From positions 1 through 10,000 of the forward strand of contig NZ_JAIWNX010000087.1 of assembly GCF_020217185.1 (NCBI RefSeq): a stretch of DNA of 10,000 bases, written 5' to 3'. Source of the stretch: Asticcacaulis sp. (GTDB taxonomy: Bacteria > Pseudomonadota > Alphaproteobacteria > Caulobacterales > Caulobacteraceae). Made by a program: the position numbers and the translations under genes. Below, in pieces: positions 1-7,080 of this stretch (its first letter is position 1; the number at the start of each line of letters is the position of its first letter). The notes beneath the pieces are model-generated. The model did no database searches, was not told the DNA's origin, and worked only from the letters and a program-made list of their open reading frames with translations.

Positions 1-90
1 GGGGAGGGGGACCGCGAAGCGGTGGAGGGGGATACCTCCGGCCGTGCCACCCCCCTCCGTCATTTCGCTATCGCTCAATGCCACCTCCCC
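1..90. repeat. Palindromic G-rich/C-rich intergenic element upstream of sufC
   Basis: This gene-free stretch holds nested inverted repeats. The outer arms are GGGGAGGGGG (1-10) and CCACCTCCCC (81-90), which match at 9 of 10 positions. The inner arms GGAGGGGG (24-31) and CCCCCTCC (51-58) are perfectly complementary. A small perfect hairpin, ACCGC-GAA-GCGGT, lies at 11-23. The two halves (1-31 and 50-90) look like inverted copies of one element with different centres. From memory, such elements are scattered between genes in Caulobacterales. Here it would sit between the expected sufB and sufC, where it could act as an RNA processing or stability structure, but that role is inference. Confidence 0.6.
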
Positions 91-146
91 ATCGCTGACG
101 CGACAGGGAGGAGAGGTGTTGCGGACGCATGAAGAGAACAATAACA

Positions 147-895
<749 letters not shown>

Positions 896-896
<1 letters not shown>

Positions 897-1954
897 TGGC
901 GTTTGACCTGACCCCGCTCGATCTGTTCGACCCGTCGTCCTACCCGACGCGGCGTCATGAGGAATGGAAATATTCCGACCTGTCGCGCGCCCTGCGGGAA
1001 GTGCCGGCGCGCGCCGAGCTGACGCATCTTCAGGCCGAAGCCGGTGATTTCGGGGGCTTCTACTGGCACTGTGCGGGTGACGGGCAACTGGCTGACCTGC
1101 AAGCCGCCGTTTCCAAAGCCGTTCAGAGTTCAGGTGGTCGTCTCTACCTCGACATGAGCGATGTCGGGGAAGAAGGCGCTATGGCCGGTTATCAGGGCGA
1201 GGGCCGCATCACCCTGGGCGAGGGTGAACACCTTATCCTGCTCGAAGACTATAGCGGGGCGCTGGACTATGCCGCCAGCACGGTCCTTCACTTCGACGTA
1301 GCCGAAGGGGCGACGCTGATCCGCGTGGTCATTCTCGATGAACCGGAAAGCGCCGTGTCGGTGCGCCGTTCGACCGTGACCACCGCGCCGGGCAGCGTTT
1401 TCAAGCAGTACGTCTTCGCCACAGGGGCCAAGTTCCAGCGGTTTGAAACCCATGTCGCGCACGCCGGGCACGGTGCGCAGGTCGAGATGCACGGGGCCTA
1501 TCTGCTGAAAGACACAGCGCATTTCGACTACACGACGCGCGTCAACCACGCCGAGGTTGATGGCGCGACGCAACAGTTGATCAAGGGCCTCGTCAAGGAC
1601 CGCGCCACGGCGGTGTTTCAGGGGCGCATCTATGTCGAAAAGGGCGCCGACGGCACCGATGCACGTATGCGCCATCAGGCCCTGATGCTCAATGACGGGG
1701 CGCACGTGCGCGCCAAGCCGGAGTTGGAAATCTACGCCGACGATGTGCAGTGCGCGCACGGCAATACCATCGGCGCGCTGGACGAGTCGGCGCTGTTCTT
1801 CTGTCAGTCGCGCGGTATGCCCGAAGAGGTGGCGCGCGCCCTCCTGATGCAGGCCTTCGTGGTGCCGGTCGCTGAGCAGATCGAGGATGAGGCCCTGCGC
1901 GAGATGGTGTTGAACTGGATTGCCGACAAGACGGAGGGATTCTATGCCCTTTGA
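896..1954 (+). CDS. sufD: SufD, Fe-S cluster assembly scaffold subunit
   Basis: SufD pairs with SufB and with SufC to form the SufBC2D complex, which builds nascent Fe-S clusters and helps iron entry. The 352-residue product has the usual N-terminal signature, HEEWKYSDL at residues 21-29, then a middle part expected to be the repetitive beta-helix. The conserved C-terminal block follows: a PELEIYADDVQCAHG segment with Cys286 and His288, then a FFCQSRGM stretch. His288 aligns with the functionally important His360 of E. coli SufD. The protein is shorter than E. coli SufD (423 residues), with the missing length in the N-terminal and central parts; the core is intact. The start overlaps the sufC stop by one base, and the end overlaps sufS by 11 bases. 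Confidence 0.93.
1933..1938 (+). promoter_or_regulatory. Shine-Dalgarno site that sets the sufS start
   Basis: GGAGGG lies five bases before the ATG at 1944 and inside the 3' end of sufD. It fixes the sufS start at 1944 rather than the in-frame TTG at 1920, which would add eight residues (MPTRRRDS) that are absent from SufS proteins. Confidence 0.8.
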
Positions 1955-3164
1955 TGTTGAAGCGGTCCGCCGCGACTTTCCTATCCTCAGCCGTCAGATC
2001 AATGGTAAGCCGTTGATCTATCTCGATTCCGGGGCCTCGGCGCAGAAGCCGACCGCGGTTATCGAGGCGATGAGCCATCACATGGCGCAGTCTTACGCCA
2101 ATGTGCACCGCGGCCTGCACCGGCTGGCCAATGAGGTCACCGATGCCTTTGAGGCTGGTCGCGAGACGGTGGCGAAGTTCATCAATGCCGCGCGCCCGGA
2201 AGAGGTGATCTTCACCAAGTCGGCCACCGAGTCGATGAACCTCGTCGCGCAGACCTGGGGGCAGGCCCATATCAAGGCCGGTGATGAAATCCTCATCACC
2301 GAGCTGGAACATCACGCCAATATCGTGCCGTGGCACATGCTGGCGCAGCGCACGGGCGCGGTGCTGAAATGGGTGCCGATCCTTGACGACGGTAGCCTCG
2401 ATATGGCGGCGTTCGATCAGTTGCTGACCGATCGCGTCAAGCTGGTCGCCGTGGCGCATATGTCGAACGTGCTGGGCACCATCAATCCCGTGCGCGAGAT
2501 CGCCGACAAGGCTCACGCCGTGGGTGCGAAGGTGCTGATCGACGGCTGTCAGGGCGTGGTGCATCTGCCCGTCGATGTGCAGGCGCTGGGCTGTGACTTC
2601 TATGCTTTTTCGGCGCACAAGCTGTACGGCCCGACGGGGTTGGGCGTTTTGTGGGGCCGCTATGACCTGCTGGAGGCCATGCCGCCCTGGCAGGGCGGCG
2701 GCGAGATGATCGCCCACGTCTCCAAAGAGCGCATCACCTACGCCGAGCCGCCGCACCGTTTTGAGGCGGGCACGCCGGCTATTCTTGAGGTCATCGGGCT
2801 GAAAGCTGCCATCGACTGGTTGTCGCAGATCGACCGTGAGGCCGCTGCGGCGCACGAAATGGCGCTGTATGAACGCGCTCATGCGGGGCTGAAAAAGATC
2901 AATGCCCTGCGCATCTATGGCGAAGCGGCGGGAAAAGGCTCGATCCTGACCTTTTCTCTGGGCGCGGCCCACGCGCATGACGTTGCGCAGATACTCGACC
3001 GCTACAATATAGCGGTGAGGGCGGGGACGCACTGCGCTGAACCCCTGATGACGCGGCTGGGGGTGACGTCAACCGTGCGCGCCTCCATCGCGCTTTACAA
3101 TACCGAGGCCGAGATCGACGCGCTGATTGCGGCGGTTGAAAAGGCGCAAGGGTTTTTTGAGTAA
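1944..3164 (+). CDS. sufS: SufS, PLP-dependent cysteine desulfurase
   Basis: SufS is a group II cysteine desulfurase that converts L-cysteine to alanine and carries the sulfur as a persulfide for the SufBCD scaffold. The product is 406 residues, the same length as E. coli SufS. The PLP-binding lysine is Lys226 in SAHKLYGPTG and the persulfide cysteine is Cys364 in RAGTHCAEP; both numbers coincide with the E. coli enzyme. The cofactor-binding ELEHHANIVPW segment is also present. The start is chosen by the good Shine-Dalgarno at 1933-1938 and by length. It overlaps sufD by 11 bases and shares TAATG with the next gene. No sufE or sufU partner is visible in the window; it may be encoded elsewhere. 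Confidence 0.96.
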   Translation: MPFDVEAVRRDFPILSRQINGKPLIYLDSGASAQKPTAVIEAMSHHMAQSYANVHRGLHRLANEVTDAFEAGRETVAKFINAARPEEVIFTKSATESMNLVAQTWGQAHIKAGDEILITELEHHANIVPWHMLAQRTGAVLKWVPILDDGSLDMAAFDQLLTDRVKLVAVAHMSNVLGTINPVREIADKAHAVGAKVLIDGCQGVVHLPVDVQALGCDFYAFSAHKLYGPTGLGVLWGRYDLLEAMPPWQGGGEMIAHVSKERITYAEPPHRFEAGTPAILEVIGLKAAIDWLSQIDREAAAAHEMALYERAHAGLKKINALRIYGEAAGKGSILTFSLGAAHAHDVAQILDRYNIAVRAGTHCAEPLMTRLGVTSTVRASIALYNTEAEIDALIAAVEKAQGFFE

Positions 3165-3601
3165 TGACCATGTCCAAGCACGAGATCATTTCCCTGTCCG
3201 CTGAGGACGCCAGCCAACCGGTTGCCGAACCGGGTCAGGCCGAGCTGTTTGCGCCGGAAGAGACGACGGCGGTCGAACCGCTCCCTCAGGAAGAGTTGGA
3301 TCGTCTGACCGACGAACTGATCGCGGCGTTCAAGACGGTGTTCGACCCGGAAATCCCGGTCGATATCTACGAGTTGGGCCTGATCTATCGCGTCGATATC
3401 AATGACAATCGCGAAGTGGTGGTCGATATGACCCTCACCGCGCCGGGGTGTCCGGTGGCCGGCGAAATGCCGGGCTGGGTGCAGAATGCGGTGATGGGCG
3501 TGCGCGGCGTGGCCGATTGTCACGTCAATCTGGTCTTCGATCCGCCGTGGGACTCGTCGAAAATGAGCGACGAGGCCAAGCTTCAGCTCAACATGTTTTA
3601 A
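3164..3601 (+). CDS. sufT: SufT-like DUF59/MIP18-family Fe-S maturation protein
   Basis: The 145-residue product has a variable acidic N-terminal extension (about residues 1-42) followed by a DUF59/MIP18 domain. Domain signatures are DPEIPVDIYELGLIY (61-75), TAPGCPVAGEMP with conserved Cys96 (92-103), and FDPPWD (125-130). In this family, SufT and PaaD-like proteins assist Fe-S protein maturation, with the invariant Cys implicated in function. Its place between sufS and sufA is the usual alphaproteobacterial arrangement. The start shares TAATG with the sufS stop, and no strong Shine-Dalgarno is seen, so coupled translation is likely. A second ATG two codons later (3170) is possible. The exact biochemical role in this organism is not shown by the sequence; the symbol follows common usage for the domain. 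Confidence 0.85.
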   Translation: MTMSKHEIISLSAEDASQPVAEPGQAELFAPEETTAVEPLPQEELDRLTDELIAAFKTVFDPEIPVDIYELGLIYRVDINDNREVVVDMTLTAPGCPVAGEMPGWVQNAVMGVRGVADCHVNLVFDPPWDSSKMSDEAKLQLNMF

Positions 3602-3605
3602 CGAT

Positions 3606-3633
3606 CATGGGAGGAAACGCGGTTTCCCCCATG
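3606..3633 (+). other. Hairpin in the sufT-sufA spacer
   Basis: The 71-base spacer between the SufT-like gene and sufA contains a 12-bp stem. CATGGG and GGAAAC (with A3612 bulged) pair with GTTTCC and CCCATG around a GCG triloop (3619-3621). The stem is followed by CGCCCCCTTTCG rather than a clean T-run, so it is a weak terminator at best. It more likely reduces or processes the transcript before sufA, which is inference. Confidence 0.5.
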
Positions 3634-3672
3634 CGCCCCCTTTCGTCAGTGTAAAAGGCCGCAGAGATAGCT

Positions 3673-4071
3673 ATGGATATTCAGCCTGTTATCACGCCTC
3701 GTCCCCGTCGGCCGCGTCCGGCCATCGTGTCGCTGACCGATGCAGCCGCCGCCCAGGTGAAGGCCATCATGGCGCGGGCCGACAAGCCCTATGTGGGTCT
3801 GCGCGTCGGTGTGAAGCAGGGCGGCTGCGCCGGTCAGGAATACGTGCTGAGCTATGCCGAAGCCGCCGACCCGCTGGATGAGGTGGTTACCGACAAGGGC
3901 GTGACCATACTGATCGAACCCAAGGCGGTGCTGTATCTGGTCGGCACGGTCATTGATTATGAGACGACGAAGCTGGCGTCGAAGTTCGTGTTTAACAACC
4001 CGAATGAGACGGATGCCTGTGGCTGCGGCGAGAGTGTAACGATCAAGCCCGCAGCCACGGAAGAAGACTAA
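3673..4071 (+). CDS. sufA: SufA/IscA-type A-type Fe-S carrier protein
   Basis: A-type carriers accept clusters from the SufBCD scaffold and pass them to apoproteins. The 132-residue product has a proline/arginine-rich N-terminal extension (about 1-17), then the HesB/IscA domain. The three ligand cysteines are all present: Cys52 in QGGCAGQEY, and Cys116 and Cys118 in ACGCGES. The C-terminal tail (IKPAATEED) is a little longer than in the minimal family. It is the last gene of the operon, separated by 71 bases with a hairpin. The start ATG has only a weak purine-rich GCAGAGA ahead of it. Whether it should be called SufA, IscA or ErpA cannot be decided from motifs; the operon position favours SufA. 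Confidence 0.88.
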   Translation: MDIQPVITPRPRRPRPAIVSLTDAAAAQVKAIMARADKPYVGLRVGVKQGGCAGQEYVLSYAEAADPLDEVVTDKGVTILIEPKAVLYLVGTVIDYETTKLASKFVFNNPNETDACGCGESVTIKPAATEED

Positions 4072-4077
4072 TCAGCC

Positions 4078-4500
4078 TCAGGCCCGCAGGGCGAGCGGCA
4101 CAAACTCGATTTCCCCGCTGCGCCCGGTCAGCCAGTCGAGCGCTTCATCCGCCGTATAGAAGTTGCGCATTGTGTCCTTGGGGAAGGAGGCGTAGTCCTG
4201 CTGGATGTAGACCTCTTCCACCGCGTCGTGCGTCACAAAGGCGACCCGGCGTCCGTCGTGGAAATCGCGCGTCCATTCGGCCCAGGTCTGCGCAAAGCGC
4301 TGGCGGTCTTCGTCCTCCAGATGGCCGGTATAGCGGCGAAAGTCGATCAGACGGTCATAACGCCACGGCTCGCCGATTTCGGCATAGGCTTCGATGAAGC
4401 GGTCGCACAGCTCGGCGCTGGGGAAGGGGCCGAAGACGCGGGCAATGAGGATGGAATGGGTTTCATCCAGATAGACGCTGAGGCGGTATTTTTGCGACAT
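4078..4500 (-). CDS. Small SpoIIAA/STAS-like protein, paralogue A
   Basis: I do not recognise a named gene. The 140-residue product has the alternating strand/helix pattern of SpoIIAA/STAS-like regulators: an opening strand (YRLSVYLDETHSILIARVFG), a helix, then a PWRYDRLIDFRR block (45-56) and VAFVTHDA (86-93). It aligns almost without gaps to the next upstream gene (4593-4985): both have PW-x-YDR at residues 45-50, Asp53, and FPK near 106-109, ending in a (D/E)A-x-(D/E)WL helix. I chose the ATG at 4500 because this alignment starts there. A GTG at 4557 would add 19 residues that have no counterpart. Neither start has a convincing Shine-Dalgarno. It ends 6 bases from sufA, tail to tail. Function is unknown. 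Confidence 0.75.
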   Translation of the reverse strand: MSQKYRLSVYLDETHSILIARVFGPFPSAELCDRFIEAYAEIGEPWRYDRLIDFRRYTGHLEDEDRQRFAQTWAEWTRDFHDGRRVAFVTHDAVEEVYIQQDYASFPKDTMRNFYTADEALDWLTGRSGEIEFVPLALRA

Positions 4501-4543
4501 GCTAAGCGAACTTTGTGATTTGCTGATCCACTCTACGCGCCAA

Positions 4544-4568
4544 AGCTTAAAATCCACTTAGCTTAAAA
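4544..4568. repeat. Short direct repeat between the two paralogues
   Basis: AGCTTAAAA occurs at 4544-4552 and again at 4560-4568, a 16-base period, in an AT-rich stretch of the spacer between the two small paralogous genes. Spacing of about one and a half helical turns makes it a possible regulator site or part of a promoter for the downstream copy, but no factor can be named. Confidence 0.3.
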
Positions 4569-4592
4569 GTGAAATGCCGTTTCGGTAACCGG

Positions 4593-4985
4593 TTAAGGTT
4601 GTGGTGTCGCCAGCCACTCGATGGCTTCGTCACGGCGTTCGAAGAGTTGGATGAAGGCCTTGGGGAAGGCGTCACCGAGAGCGTTCAGGCGCGCACGGTC
4701 GAACGGGTCGTTGGAAATGAGGGCCAGACGCCGGCGCGGTGGAGGCGGCGTCCCGGCGGCCTGAGCCAGCCACGCGGCCGCCCGCATCAGGTCGGACAGT
4801 TCAACCACGCCCTGAGCCGAGCGCATATCCAGAATACGGTCGTAGAGCCAGGGCTTCTCGATCTGCTGATAAAGGTCGATAAGGGCGTCCACAAAGCCTT
4901 CGCTGGTATAGTCGCCGCGGGCGGTGACCATCAGCAGGTTGTTATCCGTGTCGATAAGATGGGAGAGACGGAGAGGGCGCGGCAC
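4593..4985 (-). CDS. Small SpoIIAA/STAS-like protein, paralogue B
   Basis: The 130-residue product is a paralogue of the neighbouring 4078-4500 gene. It shares PWLYDR at 45-50, the I(L)D-x-R strand (Asp53), a hydrophobic strand RLALISNDP (86-94), GDAFPKAF (104-111) and a closing DEAIEWL helix. It has a proline/arginine loop, TPPPPRRR (79-86), that the other copy lacks. The start is GTG, with AAGGT on the minus strand (4991-4995) five bases ahead, a reasonable Shine-Dalgarno. The fold resembles SpoIIAA-like STAS proteins of bacterial signalling, but no catalytic or phosphorylation residue can be assigned with confidence. It lies in the same direction as, and downstream of, the acyltransferase and diguanylate cyclase genes. 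Function is unknown. Confidence 0.78.
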   Translation of the reverse strand: MPRPLRLSHLIDTDNNLLMVTARGDYTSEGFVDALIDLYQQIEKPWLYDRILDMRSAQGVVELSDLMRAAAWLAQAAGTPPPPRRRLALISNDPFDRARLNALGDAFPKAFIQLFERRDEAIEWLATPQP

Positions 4986-5063
4986 GGCGGACCTTACAGA
5001 ACAGGGAACGGCTGCTGTATCCCCTAACGAGCGTCTGTTAAAAAAACCTTATATCTTCTGTAT

Positions 5064-5861
5064 TTAAGCCGGAACGGCCCCTTCAGTGATCAATTCGGAA
5101 GGTTCAACCGGGCCGCCGCGGGCTTCGGCGATCAGTTCCTGAGTCCGGCCTTCGATGCGCGCTTGCAGCACAGCCATGAACTGCGCCTTGTCGAGGCCGG
5201 GCGCGATGGGATCAAGAAATTCCAGCACCGCTGTGCCGGCGGTTTTGCGATACTGGGTTTCCTGCCAGAACAGGCCGAGATTGGTGGCCACGGGCACCAC
5301 GGGGCGGTTGAAATTCCTGTACATGTGCCACACGCCGGAACGATAGCGGCGATAGGTGCCAGGCGCATTGAGGTGGCCTTCGGGATATATGAGGATGTGG
5401 CGACCGTCACGGTCAGCTTCGGCCGAGCGCTGGCTGAGGCTGCGGCGCGCTTCGTGGCCGCCGCAATTGTTGACCACAATGGCGCCCAGCTTGCGCAGCA
5501 GCGTGCCCATCAGCGGGAACTTTTCCAGATGATCGCCGGTGACAAAGGCCACGTCCTCGAACTGCGAATAGAGGCAAAAGCCGTCACCCCATGACTGATG
5601 CTTGGCGGCGAAGATGACCGGCGTGTCCGGGACGAGGTGACGGCCGCGGACCTCAAGCCGTATGCCAGCCAGTGCCCGCATGGCCCAGACCATCCGCCGC
5701 GTATAGCGCTGCACAACCCACAGAACCGGTTTGCGACCCGGCAGAAGCGACAGGCCAATAGCCATCAGGCTGTAGCCGATGGAGAAAACCCAGTAGGCGA
5801 GAGCGAACGCAAAGGCGCGCATGGAGGTATCCACAAAGAAAGCCAGTGACGGAATCGTCAC
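5064..5861 (-). CDS. PlsC-like 1-acylglycerol-3-phosphate O-acyltransferase family protein
   Basis: PlsC-family enzymes transfer an acyl chain to lysophosphatidic acid, or related lysolipids, at the inner membrane. The 265-residue product has a hydrophobic N-terminal segment (about 15-40, probable membrane anchor). The HX4D catalytic motif is His88-Asp93 in KHQSWGD. A LGAIVVNN strand (125-132) follows, then YPEGH (159-163) in place of the common FPEGT, and PVVPVATN (187-194). The catalytic pair is intact. The start is GTG with a modest AAGAAG just upstream; an internal ATG at 5822 would delete part of the hydrophobic segment and has no Shine-Dalgarno. A palindrome and a TATAAT box precede it. 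The acyl-acceptor specificity cannot be read from the sequence, so I give no symbol. Confidence 0.87.
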   Translation of the reverse strand: MTIPSLAFFVDTSMRAFAFALAYWVFSIGYSLMAIGLSLLPGRKPVLWVVQRYTRRMVWAMRALAGIRLEVRGRHLVPDTPVIFAAKHQSWGDGFCLYSQFEDVAFVTGDHLEKFPLMGTLLRKLGAIVVNNCGGHEARRSLSQRSAEADRDGRHILIYPEGHLNAPGTYRRYRSGVWHMYRNFNRPVVPVATNLGLFWQETQYRKTAGTAVLEFLDPIAPGLDKAQFMAVLQARIEGRTQELIAEARGGPVEPSELITEGAVPA

Positions 5862-5878
5862 CAGCTTCTTGTCGCATA

Positions 5879-5902
5879 AATTTGAACAATGTTCAAATTA
5901 TA
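5879..5902 (-). promoter_or_regulatory. Candidate promoter and operator palindrome for the acyltransferase gene
   Basis: On the minus strand an exact TATAAT (5902-5897) runs straight into a perfect inverted repeat. Its arms AATTTGAAC and GTTCAAATT (5879-5887 and 5891-5899) are separated by three bases. A transcript from this box would start inside the palindrome, about 30 bases before the GTG at 5861, the classic place for a repressor operator. The -35 region is poor: the stop region of the cyclase gene supplies only CCTGAG-like sequence at the right distance. It stands out as A+T-rich DNA in a G+C-rich window. The binding protein is unknown. Confidence 0.5.
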
Positions 5903-5920
5903 TTTTCCCAGTTATATTTC

Positions 5921-6979
5921 TCAGGCGGCGTCAGTCGCTTTCAAGGCGGATTTGGCGCAGGTGACCATGTTGCGACCATTGTTCTTCGACTGATAGAGGG
6001 CCTTGTCGGCGCGGTCGAGCAGGTCGTAGGCGTCTTCGCCATAGTCACGCTCGGCGATACCGACGGAAATCGTGATCGTGCCCAAGTCTTCATTGGTGGA
6101 ACGGCGCTTGAGGACGCGAGAGGCGATTTCCTGCCGCGCTTCGTTGAGCAGGCGCTCGACGACGGCCATGTTTTCGCTGGGGAAGATCATGGCAAATTCT
6201 TCACCGCCATAACGGGCGGCCATGCGCGGGGCGCGACCGATGCGTGACAGGACCGAAGCGACGTAACGCAGGACCTGATCGCCCGTCTGATGGCCCCAGG
6301 TGTCGTTGAAGCGTTTGAAATGGTCGATGTCGAGAACGGCCAGGGTGATATTCTTGCCTTCGTCGCTGTCGCAATGGCGTTCCAGCGCTTCGTCGAAGGA
6401 TTTACGATTGGCCAGATTGGTCAGGGCGTCGGTCATGGCTTCCAGACGCACCTGATCAAGGTGTTTGCGCAGACGCGCCACTTCGCGTGAGGATTCGCTG
6501 AGGCGAACTTCGAAATGGGCGTGCTGGTTGAGGATTTGCGAGGTGGCATCCGTCAGACGCCCGACAAGCTGGCGCAGGCGTTGTGCGTCCGAATCCCCAT
6601 CAATGCTGGTGCGCGCGCCTTCGAGCGTCTCGTTATAGTCTTTCTGCGCCTTCTGGGCTTCGTTGATGACTTCGCTGACCGAGGCCAGCTCGCGCGTCAG
6701 ACGCAGGCCTGCGTCGCGCACCTCATCATTTAGCTTGAGGCGGGAAATGAATTTCGAAGCGAGGCTTTCGGAGATTTCCTCGGTAATCTTCTCACCCGAA
6801 CCGATCAGGCGATGGATCTCCTGCGCCAGAGCCGAGTTGGGATCGCCCGCGACATAGAGCCAGATTTCATAATTGAGCGGCGTCGGCCAGACCCCGTGCA
6901 CTTCCATCAGCCGAATGGCCTCCACGGCCAGACTATAGGCATTGGAACTGCGAACGCTCACTTCTATGTCGTTGCTCAT
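5921..6979 (-). CDS. dgcB: GGDEF diguanylate cyclase, DgcB-like
   Basis: The 352-residue cytosolic protein should make cyclic di-GMP from two GTP. An N-terminal alpha-helical region (about 1-125) contains a PLNYEIWLYVAGDP block, followed by a probable coiled coil (about 130-180) and the GGDEF domain (about 181-345). The active-site loop is GGEEF (258-262) and the metal-binding Asp217 lies in DIDHFK. DALTNLANR (184-192) and SVGIAE (305-310) are typical. The product-inhibition site is altered: the position of Asp in RxxD is Arg252 (Arg249-Ala-Pro-Arg). No transmembrane segment is seen. The ATG has AAGGAAG five bases ahead. The DgcB name rests on architecture and on my memory that C. crescentus DgcB (CC_1850) lies close to rhlB (CC_1847); the enzyme class is far surer than the symbol. 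Confidence 0.93.
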   Translation of the reverse strand: MSNDIEVSVRSSNAYSLAVEAIRLMEVHGVWPTPLNYEIWLYVAGDPNSALAQEIHRLIGSGEKITEEISESLASKFISRLKLNDEVRDAGLRLTRELASVSEVINEAQKAQKDYNETLEGARTSIDGDSDAQRLRQLVGRLTDATSQILNQHAHFEVRLSESSREVARLRKHLDQVRLEAMTDALTNLANRKSFDEALERHCDSDEGKNITLAVLDIDHFKRFNDTWGHQTGDQVLRYVASVLSRIGRAPRMAARYGGEEFAMIFPSENMAVVERLLNEARQEIASRVLKRRSTNEDLGTITISVGIAERDYGEDAYDLLDRADKALYQSKNNGRNMVTCAKSALKATDAA

Positions 6980-7080
6980 AAAGGCTTCCTTGTGTCACGA
7001 ATCGGGTGACGAGAAACACATTAAGTCAATTTCTCTGACAGGCGGTTAACGCGGGAACTTATTTTGCTTTACCCTTGCCC

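Noticed and set aside
1689..3032. A 447-residue open frame opposite sufD and sufS
   Set aside because: Arg/His/Gln-rich composition is typical of antisense frames in G+C-rich DNA; sufS on the other strand has every family residue.
4501..4557. GTG at 4557 as the start of the first small paralogue
   Set aside because: The 19 extra residues have no match in the paralogue, the stretch is A+T-rich with direct repeats, and no Shine-Dalgarno is seen.
4586..4595. TAACCGGTTA palindrome at the stop of the second small paralogue
   Set aside because: Ten bases without spacer and overlapping the stop codon; likely chance.
5038..5046. Run of seven T residues after the acyltransferase gene (minus strand) as a terminator
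   Set aside because: No stem of useful length precedes the run.
6994..7010. GTCAC-N7-GTGAC inverted repeat in the leader of the cyclase gene
   Set aside because: Five-base arms are expected by chance at this frequency, and the site is not tied to any promoter element.
7001..7029. TTGACT (7029-7024, minus strand) as a -35 box for the diguanylate cyclase gene
   Set aside because: No -10-like hexamer lies 15-18 bases downstream; the region there reads CCCGAT.
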